64,000 nucleotides of DNA, taken from assembly GCF_000582685.1 (NCBI RefSeq), contig NZ_ALWD01000163.1, forward strand, positions 62,001-126,000, given 5' to 3'. A program made the position numbers and the translations under genes. Below, one piece after another: positions 9,337 to 18,540 of this stretch. The DNA comes from [Scytonema hofmanni] UTEX 2349. GTDB lineage: Bacteria; Cyanobacteriota; Cyanobacteriia; Cyanobacteriales; Nostocaceae. Below the pieces are notes generated by a model. The model was given only the letters and a program-made list of their open reading frames with translations. It was not told where the DNA came from and did no database searches. Each line of letters begins with the position of its first letter. The first letter of the stretch is position 1.

Positions 9337-10740
9337 ATGGAAACATTAGCTTATACTCACGTTGCTGTTCATTACGAAGAATTAAATTCATCCTCTGAAC
9401 TCAGAGCTTTTAGGAATATAAAACTCAAAGCACTCAAAGCAGTGAAGTCTATTGCGATCGCGGTAGGTTGTACTACAGCCGGAGTAGTCGCAGGGACAGC
9501 GGCTCAAGCAGAGACTGTACATAAAACCTTTAGCTATGGAGATAAAGGTTCAGGTATAGCAATATTGCAATCAAAATTAGGAGGTATTGCGGTTGATGGG
9601 ATCTTTGGTTCTCAGACCTTAAGTAAACTCAAATCTTACCAAGCAGCACACGGGTTGGCAGTTGATGGTGTTGCCACACCTAAAACTCTTGCAAGTATTG
9701 GCTCGCTCAATCTAGCTCAAGCTTCCAACCAAACCCCCCTACAGCAAGGCAAGCTGAAATTGATTAACGATATACCAAGGCCAATAATTATATATTTAAA
9801 AAAGCAAGGGGATGTGAGGTATTCCAGATATGCCTACCTGCGTGGATGCACAGAGAGAACACTGAACGCACAATACAGTAGCAGTTGGAATGTCAGCAAT
9901 GATCTTGAGTCATGGCATGGACTAAATGTTCATCGTGGAGGGGTTTATTCTGTGACAGCAAGTAGTATGGAAAAAAATAAAGAAGGAGTAAAGTGTCTAG
10001 GGTATATAAAATTAAAGGAGAGTATAAAAAAGCAAGAGGAGGAGAAACACGGGCAACGGGCAACACAAGTATTTTGGTCACCACTTTCACTTCTAGACGA
10101 TGGGATAAGGGCGTTATCTCGTAGTGACGATGCATTAGTCCACGTAGCTAATAAAGGGATAAAACAAACGGACGAAGCCTTTAAGTTGGCGCAACAAAGC
10201 AAACAATATATAAGTCCAGAATACCAGGGAGTAAACAAAGCATACAAAGCCACAGAAGGTATAACCGACGATATACTGCGCGAGAATCAGGCGATGGTAA
10301 ACGTCATATCGCAAGCCAAAGAGAACCAGAAAAAGCTTATCGACCAATATTTGCGAAACAACGGAGACACACAAAATTTCGTCGATATAGCAAACTTCAC
10401 AGAGACATGGATTAATGCGAGTGTATTGGAGGGCGCAGTAGACCCAACGGCCTTGAGGCAACAATTGTATGAGTTTTTCACAGTGAAATGTGGATACAAA
10501 GTAAGAACAGTAGAGGTGGTAGATGCATTGGTAAGCAATGCGGTAAGTGTAGCAAATGTCACAAAAAAAATCAATACTATGAGTACGAACAACAAAGTAG
10601 TCAAGTCGCAACCGTTGATGGCGCAAGCAGAGTTAACTCCCCGTGAATCGCTCGAAACGATCCTTAAAGGGGCGAATTGTATAAAGAATGAAAGAATTCG
10701 GAGAACGGAAATGGTACTGAGTTTAGCACCAGGGCAGTAG
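9337..10740 (+). CDS. Exported protein with peptidoglycan-binding domain and unknown C-terminal region
   Basis: 467 residues. A basic region (KLKALKAVK) precedes a hydrophobic stretch at about 38-53 ending in AAQAE, a plausible but long Sec signal with cleavage near residue 58. Residues about 65-122 are a PG_binding_1 domain (FSYGDKGSGIAILQSKLGGI, then VDGIFGSQT and YQAAHGLAVDG), which binds cell-wall peptidoglycan. From about 140 to the end the sequence is helical, rich in Lys/Glu/Gln, and unrecognised; it has no visible hydrolase motif. The C-terminal half uses codons unlike the first half (many ATA and GTA), which may mean a fusion of two sources. The candidate function is a wall-anchored secreted protein. 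Confidence 0.65.
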   Translation: METLAYTHVAVHYEELNSSSELRAFRNIKLKALKAVKSIAIAVGCTTAGVVAGTAAQAETVHKTFSYGDKGSGIAILQSKLGGIAVDGIFGSQTLSKLKSYQAAHGLAVDGVATPKTLASIGSLNLAQASNQTPLQQGKLKLINDIPRPIIIYLKKQGDVRYSRYAYLRGCTERTLNAQYSSSWNVSNDLESWHGLNVHRGGVYSVTASSMEKNKEGVKCLGYIKLKESIKKQEEEKHGQRATQVFWSPLSLLDDGIRALSRSDDALVHVANKGIKQTDEAFKLAQQSKQYISPEYQGVNKAYKATEGITDDILRENQAMVNVISQAKENQKKLIDQYLRNNGDTQNFVDIANFTETWINASVLEGAVDPTALRQQLYEFFTVKCGYKVRTVEVVDALVSNAVSVANVTKKINTMSTNNKVVKSQPLMAQAELTPRESLETILKGANCIKNERIRRTEMVLSLAPGQ

Positions 10741-10769
10741 TAAGAGTCATGGCGTGTGGTGGAGTAGGA

Positions 10770-11009
10770 TAATGAAAAATCCTTATCCCAAATCAAACGT
10801 AATTCCCGAAACCGATAGCATCCCGAGCATAATAGCTCTTGGAAAAGAGGTTTCTTCTCCAGCCACCATCGCCGCACCTGCCACACATCCCCATTAAAAT
10901 GATAATGGACGCGTTTTTCACACAGCCATTGATAAGCTGTTTCTAAAACTTCATCTGAGGCGATTTGTTCGATCAAGGGCAGACTTTCTCGTAGTTTTTT
11001 GGGAACCAT
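10770..11009 (-). pseudogene. 5' remnant of a reverse-transcriptase-type gene
   Basis: From an ATG at 11009 the frame reads MVPKKLRESLPLIEQIASDE, then AYQWLCEKR, WQVRRWWLEKK and RFRELRLIW. This is the N-terminus of a family of cyanobacterial RNA-directed DNA polymerases. Similarity ends at about residue 77; the rest of the open frame is antisense shadow of the gene at 9337. The RT palm (YxDD) is absent, so this is a truncated, non-functional copy. Confidence 0.5.
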
Positions 11010-11213
11010 TTCTTACCAACATTATCCATATGTTTGTCTCTATCAAATGTATAGAGATAGATTGATTTATAGTATACTTACAGCAGATTGCAAGTTGGTG
11101 AAGTACAGAGATACCCCACCCGCGCACATCAAGCACCCTCCCGGATTCATGGGGAGGGTTGGGGAGGGGTCTACTCCATTTAGATGCAAAGTGCTGTATC
11201 TAAGTGATACGCT
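11010..11213. other. Short gap with a G-rich repeat
   Basis: It contains CACCCTCCCGGATTCATGGG followed by GAGGGTTGGGGAGGGGTC at about 11130-11180, a low-complexity inverted stretch downstream of the caspase-WD40 gene that might act as its terminator. No gene was seen. Confidence 0.35.
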
Positions 11214-14200
11214 CTACTCATCCTCAAATTTTATATCATTTTGCTGTATGTAATCCTGAATACGGATACAAGCAGTTTCTACCAGATTCTCAAGACTTAA
11301 GTTGTAAGTTTGTATTCTTCTATAGCTATAGTAACTATCATTTATACGAGTTGCTATAGCAATTTCTTTTCCATTGGAACTAAAAGCGGCAGCCTCAATC
11401 TCTATATCCAATGCTTGTTTATTCAATGCTTCAATGCGCTTCTGAGAAGTTCCATCGATGCTCCATATCTCTATATCACCAGCTTGGTTGATGGAAACTA
11501 TGATTTTATCTTCATAGCAAAATTTTAAAGCATAAATCTTATCTGTAGTCTCTTTACACCAACGCTCAATTAAATCATTATGGACAATACTACTTCCAAC
11601 ATCAGGGATTGTGTAATATGCTTGATTAACATCGAAATTCCAAAGTTTTATTGTGCCGTCATCACTACCTGAAGCAAAAAACTTACCATCCTCACTAAAA
11701 GTAATTGCTGTAATTTCCTCGTGATGCCCAGTCAATGTTTTCCATAACTTTACATTCAAATTATCTAGATCTCTATTTATCCGCCAAAGACTTATAGTAT
11801 TATCTTTACTGGTTGTGACAAAGATATCTTCTTTAGGACTAAAATTAAGGCTGTTAATTATCTGTTCATGCTTGATAATGGAACGAGCCTGGATCATCCC
11901 ATCTAAGCTATACAGCTTGACTTCAACCTCTCGATCTCTTGCCTCTACCACAACAATTTCATTATCTCTGGTTAATTGAACATCACAAATGTCGCTTGTA
12001 TTATCAATAGATATTTTCAGTAGTTCTCCGGTAGAACTCCAAAACTTTAAATTTCCCTTCCTATCTACCGTAGTGACAATTTGATTATCCGCGCTAAAAC
12101 TAACTTTCTTAACTTCAGCCCTCGTCTGTCCTGCAAATCTGTCTTTAAAAGACCAAAACTTAACTGTTCCGTCATTGCTGCTAGAAAGCAATTGGGAGCC
12201 ATCTAATGCGAAGCTAATCCTATTGATCCCATCTTTATGCCCTGCTAACTTATATAATTTTTGCAACCGATGACTAACTTCGGTGATTGAAGTATCCCAA
12301 AGATTGATAATGCCATTGGTATGAGATGATGCCACTATCTTTCCATCAGGACTGAAAGCAACAGAGCTTATACTTGCCTCTTCATCTGTAAACCCATTGT
12401 TCCTAATTTTGCTGCAATCTCTATTGATGAGCCAGATGCAAAGTTTCCCATCCTTACCGGCTGAAACTAAAGTTTTGCCATCAGGGCTAAAGTCAATTGC
12501 AGAAATTTCGCCTTCGTGTTCTGCATAAAATTCTTCAAATTCAAAGAGACTATTACCTTGACTTAAAACAGCTTCATTCTCTCTATCTTCGTAAACTTGA
12601 TATTCCAAAATCTTAATAGAACCCCTTCCGGTTTTTCTGTCCTGACTCACAAAAGCTATCAGTTGACCTTTTGGGCTAAAAGCTACATTTCCAACATTAT
12701 GGTCATGGGTGATAAACGTCCTGATAAATTTACCTTCCCGTTCCCAAAAATTTATCTTTCTATCAGACCCAACAGAAACCAAGACATTTCCATCAGGGCT
12801 AAAGTTTACACAACTAACTACACCGCTATGTTTTTTTGTATCACCTTGAGTTTTATAAAAACAATGCCAGCCGTTATCCTCTTTTCGATAGAACTTAATT
12901 ATTCCATCATTTCCGCCAGTAACAATAGTTTTCCCATCTGGGCTAAAAGCTAAATCGTAAAACTTATCTTTACCTTCTTTAAAATCTATTGGCATTCCAG
13001 ACCAATTCCAGAAGCTAATTTTGTCATAAGCTCGACCAGATAAAGTAGCAATAACTTGGTTTTCTTGATTACAACTAAAGTTTTTTACTTCATCTCTAAT
13101 ATTAATGCTATTAAACTCTCCTAATTCACTCAATAAGTGGTTAAATATAATTATAAATGTGAGGTGTTCATACTCAGAAATTTTCGGACCTTTCTGCAAA
13201 AGTTTTCCGGTTTCAATCATCTTAACTATTGCATCGAGCCTATCGTTTGCATTAAAGAGCTTTTGGGATGTTTCAGTGTTAGACTTAATCTGTTGTTCTA
13301 ATCTTTTGCTTGCCTCCTGATCGCGGTACTGCACACAAGCGTTAAGAAAGTCTAACTCTAATTTGTTTAGCCAACTATTTTCAGATTTAGCATTTTTTTC
13401 TAACAATTCAATACGAGGGTCTTGTTTCCAAAGATAGTGAGTGCGTTTAATAGGATCGCTTTGGCTGCTCCAATCAAGGATAGGTGCAGTCAGACGGTTT
13501 TGAAGCACTAAATTTTCTTGTTCATCCTTGATCCATTCCTGTAATAAACCCCATCCTTGGATTAATAAATCATGGGCTGGTTCCACATATTGCGCTTTAT
13601 CTTCATGTCCTTTCACCAATAGGCGAACGTTGACAAGCTGCTCGATTACATACTCCACACGCTTGTTTTCTTCTGGATCTGAATACTCTAACTCAGATGC
13701 CAGCACCTGTCGCCGTGCAACTCCTCCCCCTTCAATCGACACCATCCGCAGCATCACCCGTCGCATTGTGGCTTGATATGCCTTACCTGATGCTTTGCCA
13801 AACTTTTTAACAAGGTTGTCATACTCTTCTTTTGCCCGACTAGTCAGCGCTCCTGCAACTTCGCCGAGTTCCTTATAGTCTTCGATTCGCAAAGCGCGAT
13901 CAGTTGCATTATCCTTCGTCCAACGCTCGTACAATTTGATGTAAAGTTCGCTCAACGTAAACGAGAGCAATGCCAATCCTCCCGGCATCTGTCCCACTTC
14001 ATCAATCAACTTGCCCACTAACTCCGGTGGCTCAAAGTACAATGCCTGCTTCAGAGCCGGTCCCTCAATTGCATCCCGCAACTCATCTGAGTTCATTGCC
14101 CGTACCGGAAACCGAGCACTCTTCCAGTAATTCTTCAATTTTGAGTTGAGGAACCGAGGCTCAAAATCAGAACGTAACGTCAGCACAATGTGCAATTGCT

Positions 14201-16031
14201 GAGGATATTTGACTAAGGTTATCCTCAACCGGGATAAAAACCATTGCCGCTCCTTGTGCTCATTCTGCTCCTGCGAATCACTCTGTTCTCCACTCCCGCG
14301 CTTGTCCTGGCTCATGGTAATAAGTTCTTCAAATTGGTCAATGACGAGCAAGAGCTTAGTATTTGCATTCTCTTGACTCCATCTTGCCATCACATTAGTG
14401 AAGTATTGAGGCTCTTCTTTCTGAAGCTCTTGAGTAAGTTGATTAAGAATATTGTTAATTTCACTATGAAGGCTAGAGAGTTGTGCTTGCTCTTGGGGCT
14501 GGTAACAAAAGCTTTGTAACAGATTGAAATAGTCTACTATTAATAGCAATTTAGCTTCAGAGGTACCATTATTCCAACACTCTGCCAGTTTATATACATC
14601 AAAAGCTTTATCGCCTAAGCCTCCTTCTCGAATATCAGATCGAGTTAGGTTTGGACTGGCAGCTTTTTGCTGTTGTTTGCTATTGGGATCAAGAATTTCA
14701 GCAAATGTTTTATCCAAGAAAATGACTTGATCCAATTGAGCAATCAGATTGTTATTGGCAACGGGTAGAAAGGATCTAGCTAACTCTCTAAAGGGAGATT
14801 TGCCGGGGCGCATGGGATCGAGGATGTACCAACGTTGCGCTGGCTGCTCTTTTTTCTGCTTTTCCCGGAGGTAAGGCAGCAGTCCAGCTTGTACCAGACT
14901 TGACTTGCCAGAACCCGATGCACCTAAAACAACAGTGAGAGGACGGTGAGAATTGGCAAGGCGATGCGATAGCGCTTCAACCAGGGTCTTTCTCCCAAAG
15001 AAGAAGCGTGAATGCTTTTCTTCAAAAGGTTTGAGTCCGCGATAGGGATTGTTGTCTTCATTAAGCGGTGGTGCTTGTGTTAAATCATCCCGCTTGAAGC
15101 CTGGTCGGGTGAAAATGTATTCCCCCTTGTCATACTCCAACCGCATAGGATAGATTCCAGGCGTTTGCTGTTCGCAAGATAACTCGTTAACCCGCCCATC
15201 CATATAAAGATAAAGTTCGTGGGCAGTAATGACTTGATCTTGAATGATATCTGCTTTATTATCCCGTAGTCCTTCAATCAGCGCTAGCGCAAAAGGAGAG
15301 TGTTTTTTATCTTCGTTTAGGCTATCTTCGTTTAGGCTATCTTCCTTTACACTGCCACGCTGGTCTATAGAAAGATCCAATGCCTGTTGATCGTGAGCAG
15401 CAGAGGTGAGAACTTGCCAAGCCGGATAGCGGATGAAGCGATCGTAGTGTTCCTTGTGAACTGTCTGTAGAATTGGCATTAATTTTCGGCTGCTTGCCCA
15501 GCGAAATGTACCTGCAAAGCAACAGTCCAAAATGATCAGCAGGTGGTGGCACTCCAGCTTGCTCAGTGCGTCATGCAGTTCGCGCATCGGCAAGAAAGAA
15601 TCAGGCTTCCCCTGTTCAGCCGTCTGAGGAACCAGATAGCCTGCGGGACCATCCTGACTGTTGCGAGGAATTCCATGACCTGCAAAGTAAAAGAGCAAAC
15701 GGTCTGCCGAAGTTGGTTTAAGTTGATTTGGGAGGGTTTCAGTGAGTAATATCCGGAGTTCTTCAAGTGTAGCTGGACGATACGGCTGGTTTAGCGTCTT
15801 CAGCGTCGCTTCGTCATTTTTAGGGGAGAACAGACGGACAATGTACTCGTCTTTGTAACCATATTCATCTCGCAGCAAGTTTGCAATGGCATTTGCATCA
15901 CTGACAGCTGTTTGCAAGTCGTGAATTCCTCTGCTGTCATAGCGATCAATACCGATGACGACTGCTAGATTGCGCTCAAAGTTGGTTCTGTTGTTATCCC
16001 ACGTCATTCCAGACCTCCTCATTTTCAGCAA
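11214..16031 (-). CDS. Caspase-STAND NTPase-WD40 fusion protein
   Basis: 1605 residues. Residues about 20-300 are a caspase-like protease: VVIGIDRYD, catalytic H119 in YFAGHG, and catalytic C171 in LDCCFAG. Residues about 328-800 are a nSTAND1-type NTPase that begins NPYRGLKPFEE and has Walker A GASGSGKSS at 370-378 and Walker B LLLVIDQFEEL near 565. Residues about 1000-1590 hold a WD40 array with repeats of the type VVSCVNFSPDGNVLVSVGSD ending in W. This layout (protease effector, NTPase switch, beta-propeller sensor) is that of bacterial cell-death or defence proteins; the trigger is unknown. Internal start M9 is a plausible alternative to M1. A 15-bp tandem duplication at 15311-15340 repeats five codons in the linker. 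No partner gene is close by. Confidence 0.9.
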   Translation of the reverse strand: MLKMRRSGMTWDNNRTNFERNLAVVIGIDRYDSRGIHDLQTAVSDANAIANLLRDEYGYKDEYIVRLFSPKNDEATLKTLNQPYRPATLEELRILLTETLPNQLKPTSADRLLFYFAGHGIPRNSQDGPAGYLVPQTAEQGKPDSFLPMRELHDALSKLECHHLLIILDCCFAGTFRWASSRKLMPILQTVHKEHYDRFIRYPAWQVLTSAAHDQQALDLSIDQRGSVKEDSLNEDSLNEDKKHSPFALALIEGLRDNKADIIQDQVITAHELYLYMDGRVNELSCEQQTPGIYPMRLEYDKGEYIFTRPGFKRDDLTQAPPLNEDNNPYRGLKPFEEKHSRFFFGRKTLVEALSHRLANSHRPLTVVLGASGSGKSSLVQAGLLPYLREKQKKEQPAQRWYILDPMRPGKSPFRELARSFLPVANNNLIAQLDQVIFLDKTFAEILDPNSKQQQKAASPNLTRSDIREGGLGDKAFDVYKLAECWNNGTSEAKLLLIVDYFNLLQSFCYQPQEQAQLSSLHSEINNILNQLTQELQKEEPQYFTNVMARWSQENANTKLLLVIDQFEELITMSQDKRGSGEQSDSQEQNEHKERQWFLSRLRITLVKYPQQLHIVLTLRSDFEPRFLNSKLKNYWKSARFPVRAMNSDELRDAIEGPALKQALYFEPPELVGKLIDEVGQMPGGLALLSFTLSELYIKLYERWTKDNATDRALRIEDYKELGEVAGALTSRAKEEYDNLVKKFGKASGKAYQATMRRVMLRMVSIEGGGVARRQVLASELEYSDPEENKRVEYVIEQLVNVRLLVKGHEDKAQYVEPAHDLLIQGWGLLQEWIKDEQENLVLQNRLTAPILDWSSQSDPIKRTHYLWKQDPRIELLEKNAKSENSWLNKLELDFLNACVQYRDQEASKRLEQQIKSNTETSQKLFNANDRLDAIVKMIETGKLLQKGPKISEYEHLTFIIIFNHLLSELGEFNSINIRDEVKNFSCNQENQVIATLSGRAYDKISFWNWSGMPIDFKEGKDKFYDLAFSPDGKTIVTGGNDGIIKFYRKEDNGWHCFYKTQGDTKKHSGVVSCVNFSPDGNVLVSVGSDRKINFWEREGKFIRTFITHDHNVGNVAFSPKGQLIAFVSQDRKTGRGSIKILEYQVYEDRENEAVLSQGNSLFEFEEFYAEHEGEISAIDFSPDGKTLVSAGKDGKLCIWLINRDCSKIRNNGFTDEEASISSVAFSPDGKIVASSHTNGIINLWDTSITEVSHRLQKLYKLAGHKDGINRISFALDGSQLLSSSNDGTVKFWSFKDRFAGQTRAEVKKVSFSADNQIVTTVDRKGNLKFWSSTGELLKISIDNTSDICDVQLTRDNEIVVVEARDREVEVKLYSLDGMIQARSIIKHEQIINSLNFSPKEDIFVTTSKDNTISLWRINRDLDNLNVKLWKTLTGHHEEITAITFSEDGKFFASGSDDGTIKLWNFDVNQAYYTIPDVGSSIVHNDLIERWCKETTDKIYALKFCYEDKIIVSINQAGDIEIWSIDGTSQKRIEALNKQALDIEIEAAAFSSNGKEIAIATRINDSYYSYRRIQTYNLSLENLVETACIRIQDYIQQNDIKFEDE

Positions 16032-16432
16032 GCCCTACTTAGACAAAGTTAATAAAATATAATCGTAGAAAAAACTTGAGTCTAAACGTAGCTTTTACTT
16101 CTCTACATAATATATAGGTAAAACCAAAATTGATTTATGCAGCTGTTTTGTGGCTTTACCCGTTTGTTCATTCAAAAGCGCTTGATATGCCATTTACCGA
16201 GCGCCTATACTAAAGCAAAGAGCCTCGATCCAACCATAAAACGAAGCAAGAAAATTTTACCTAGGGTCAAGCTGTGTTTTGGCTTTGCCGCATGGATGCC
16301 TGTGGAGATACGGACACCGTTGGCGAATTGCGATCGCTATGCTCAAACCCTTAAAATATCGTAGCCGCTACACCAGAATTTGCAGTTTACATGAATTCGC
16401 CAACAGTGTCCGAAATCCGGTATAACTCCGTT
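16032..16432. repeat. Gap with a 102-bp inverted-repeat element
   Basis: CGGACACCGTTGGCGAATT at 16311-16329 pairs with AATTCGCCAACAGTGTCCG at 16394-16412, 18 of 19 positions matching, around a 64-bp core with a GCGATCGC site. This is a small foldback element between two leftward genes. The remainder, upstream of the caspase-WD40 gene, should contain its promoter; no gene was found. Confidence 0.55.
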
Positions 16433-17458
16433 TTAAGTAAAACCATTAATTGCGAGATACCGCTCACGGTATTTTGACTTTGCCATCTTTGACGCCTGCC
16501 GCTTCGTCCATTGCTGCATTCGGGGGACAGCACGCACATCCTGAAAGTTCTTTTGATACCGCTCTGCCCCTATAATCAATGCGAGGGCAGTGGCAATCTG
16601 CTTACAGCAAGACTCTGGATACCGCACCACCTGTTCTTCCGCAAACCGAATCACCATCCAATTGCCCTCCAAAAAGAAAGAATTGCGTTGAGAATCTTGG
16701 GGCTGGTCTACACAGTGAGTCGGCTTTCTTGAATTATAAGCGTAAGGTTCGTCAATTTCACAATCAATAGCAAGCCCAATTTCATCAAATAAAATTGCAA
16801 AGTCGATGCTATAAGAATATTCTGTCCCGTCTATCGGAAACCTCAGTTGAGTTTGTACCCGCCCCGGAAAATGCCGCTCCAGAACTTGTTTAAATACAGC
16901 CTCAGATGCGCCAATCGGTGCATCACTCACACCGTCTGGTTTTCTCACTCGATTGTGGAGAGTGAGTTTGAGCTTTTTTAGTCGTTGTTGTAGGAACTGC
17001 CTTTGCTTTAAGTCCTCACGATTCACGACTTGGGGAACAGATAATTTTTCACCTTTGATGTGAGTTGGATGTTCACTAACACTCTTCTTAGTTGAAGAAT
17101 TTGAGAAAAAGCGATTTATATCTGCCTTCAAAAGTTGATAAAGCTTGAACCCACTCCCAATTGCCCCACCTCCTAACACCATCCACCCCCAATCTCCAAA
17201 AACCCCCAGAATGTTTAACACCATCAAACTGGCATATCCCATTACAATACAGGGATAGAAAAACCAAGAATTTTGATGCTCAACAGTGCGAGCATCCATC
17301 ATTTTTTTGGAAGTTTCCAGGGGTAGCGATTGCGCTACGCGCACGCTACCCGAACGCACGTTGACCACGCCTACCCCTGGTTCCACAGTTGGCGGTATTG
17401 GATTATCTGCTATGAAGTCAACCAGCAGCTTTGGGTAGAGGACAACGGGATAGCTCAT
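16433..17458 (-). CDS. Membrane-anchored Vsr/DUF559-like nuclease-fold protein
   Basis: About 341 residues from the ATG at 17458; a TTG at 17485 would extend it by nine codons and overlap the upstream gene. Two hydrophobic segments (WFFYPCIVMGYASLMVLNIL and WGWMVLGGGAIGSGF) form a hairpin anchor. The C-terminal half has a restriction-like core: SEAVFKQVLERHFPG, then YSYSIDFAILF, then IGLAIDCEIDEPY, and NWMVIRFAEEQV, as in Vsr/DUF559 proteins. The catalytic lysine is not obvious, so activity is uncertain. Residues about 27-47 are encoded by an inserted palindromic repeat. It shares an operon with the gene at 17475. Confidence 0.6.
   Translation of the reverse strand: MSYPVVLYPKLLVDFIADNPIPPTVEPGVGVVNVRSGSVRVAQSLPLETSKKMMDARTVEHQNSWFFYPCIVMGYASLMVLNILGVFGDWGWMVLGGGAIGSGFKLYQLLKADINRFFSNSSTKKSVSEHPTHIKGEKLSVPQVVNREDLKQRQFLQQRLKKLKLTLHNRVRKPDGVSDAPIGASEAVFKQVLERHFPGRVQTQLRFPIDGTEYSYSIDFAILFDEIGLAIDCEIDEPYAYNSRKPTHCVDQPQDSQRNSFFLEGNWMVIRFAEEQVVRYPESCCKQIATALALIIGAERYQKNFQDVRAVPRMQQWTKRQASKMAKSKYRERYLAINGFT
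17317..17380. repeat. REP-type palindrome inside a coding sequence
   Basis: CCAGGGGTAG (17317-17326) and CTACCCCTGG (17371-17380) form a perfect 10-bp stem. The core contains GCTACGCGCACGCTACC, the same motif family as repeats at 22040-22080 and 59205-59225. It lies wholly within the gene at 16433-17458 and keeps the reading frame open. Confidence 0.75.
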
Positions 17459-17474
17459 GACGCAAGTACGTTTC

Positions 17475-18155
17475 TTACTTCTCAAACTCGCGCTTATCGG
17501 CAGGCACTACCCACACCAAACAAAATCCCGACTTAGCCTGCCGACCGTCCAAATTTAACACTACTTTCAACCTTTGCACATCTTTAACACACGATTTATT
17601 ATCCAAATACCCCCGATTCCATTGCATGAGATTACGGGCAAACTTCCCTTCCCCCGACTCAGCCCAACGCAATGTTTCGGCTTGGCTTAAAGTCAGGTGA
17701 CGTGGTCCAGTTGGATCGAACCCACCAGCCAACCAGGGAGGAATGCTCATGCCCATGATGAACCCGACACCCAGTATCGCTAAAAGTAAGCCAGCAGCAG
17801 GAACTAGGGAAGTAAGCAATCTTTGCCCTTCGGAAATCTGAGCTTTACGAATTAATTCCCCAGCTGCTTTGGCGATCGCTAACTTCTGACGCTCTACGGT
17901 TGCTGACTCGACTAGCTCGAGGTTACGAGCAAGTTCTCGACTCCAATTCTTAAATAGCTGCTCTAAAGTATCCGGACCATCTTCTAGCAACACTTCCAAC
18001 CTGCCCGTTGCAGCTAGGACGAGGAATAAGGGGTCATCAGGTTGTAACCCAGTTTTATGAACAATGTCCAAGACTTTGCCCTTAAATTCATCGCCGTAGC
18101 CCTCAAGTGCAGCATCTAATCGACTCTTAGAAACTGACTTTTCGCTTTGCTCCAT
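17475..18155 (-). CDS. Conserved cyanobacterial plasmid membrane protein (possibly DUF6753)
   Basis: 226 residues. The N-terminal 130 residues are helical and charged (LDAALEGYGDEFKGKVLDIV, then DDPLFLVLAATGRLEVLLED). A single hydrophobic stretch follows at about 133-155 (LTSLVPAAGLLLAILGVGFI), and the remainder (about 70 residues) looks soluble and ends FCLVWVVPAD. From memory it resembles DUF6753, found near mobilisation and partition genes of cyanobacterial plasmids, but I cannot check this. No enzymatic motif is visible. Its stop overlaps the TTG-start version of the next gene, so the two are probably co-transcribed. Confidence 0.5.
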   Translation of the reverse strand: MEQSEKSVSKSRLDAALEGYGDEFKGKVLDIVHKTGLQPDDPLFLVLAATGRLEVLLEDGPDTLEQLFKNWSRELARNLELVESATVERQKLAIAKAAGELIRKAQISEGQRLLTSLVPAAGLLLAILGVGFIMGMSIPPWLAGGFDPTGPRHLTLSQAETLRWAESGEGKFARNLMQWNRGYLDNKSCVKDVQRLKVVLNLDGRQAKSGFCLVWVVPADKREFEK

Positions 18156-18226
18156 AAAACTTATTTATAGTTGACCAACACAACAAGTGAAAAAGCTACA
18201 TTTGGCTTTCTAAGGCACATAAGCGT

Positions 18227-18456
18227 AAATAAATCTCACTTTCGTGTTTTTACAGCAATTTTCATGTATTTAGACCACACTTTTCTTCCTTTATTTCTTC
18301 CTTTACGCGGCAGTCGCTACAACGGGGGGAACCCCCGCAACGCGCTGCCTTGCCTTTGCGATTTGCTAAAAATAATGTGGTTCATTTAGGTGAAAATCGC
18401 TGTAAATTATTCGTAGGCAAGTGCGGATCTAGATGTGACGAAAGTGAGATTTATTT
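18227..18456. repeat. MITE-like foldback element with 19-bp perfect terminal inverted repeats
   Basis: AAATAAATCTCACTTTCGT at 18227-18245 is the exact reverse complement of 18438-18456. Subterminal sequences also pair imperfectly: GTTTTTACAGCAATTTTCA near 18246 with TGAAAATCGCTGTAAA near 18391, and a TGTGG/CCACA pair. A GC-rich hairpin, CGGGGG...CCCCCG, lies in the centre. The element fills the 18156-18540 gap and encodes nothing. Confidence 0.7.
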
Positions 18457-18540
18457 TTATGGTTCCCTCTAAGAACTGCACAACACCTTGTCAACACGCA
18501 CTGCTGCAACGCCTTGGTGTTCATTTTTTGCTGTTCTTCA

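Noticed and set aside
10287..11009. Full 240-codon minus-strand frame as one gene
   Set aside because: Only the first about 77 codons resemble a reverse transcriptase; the rest is antisense to the 9337-10740 gene.
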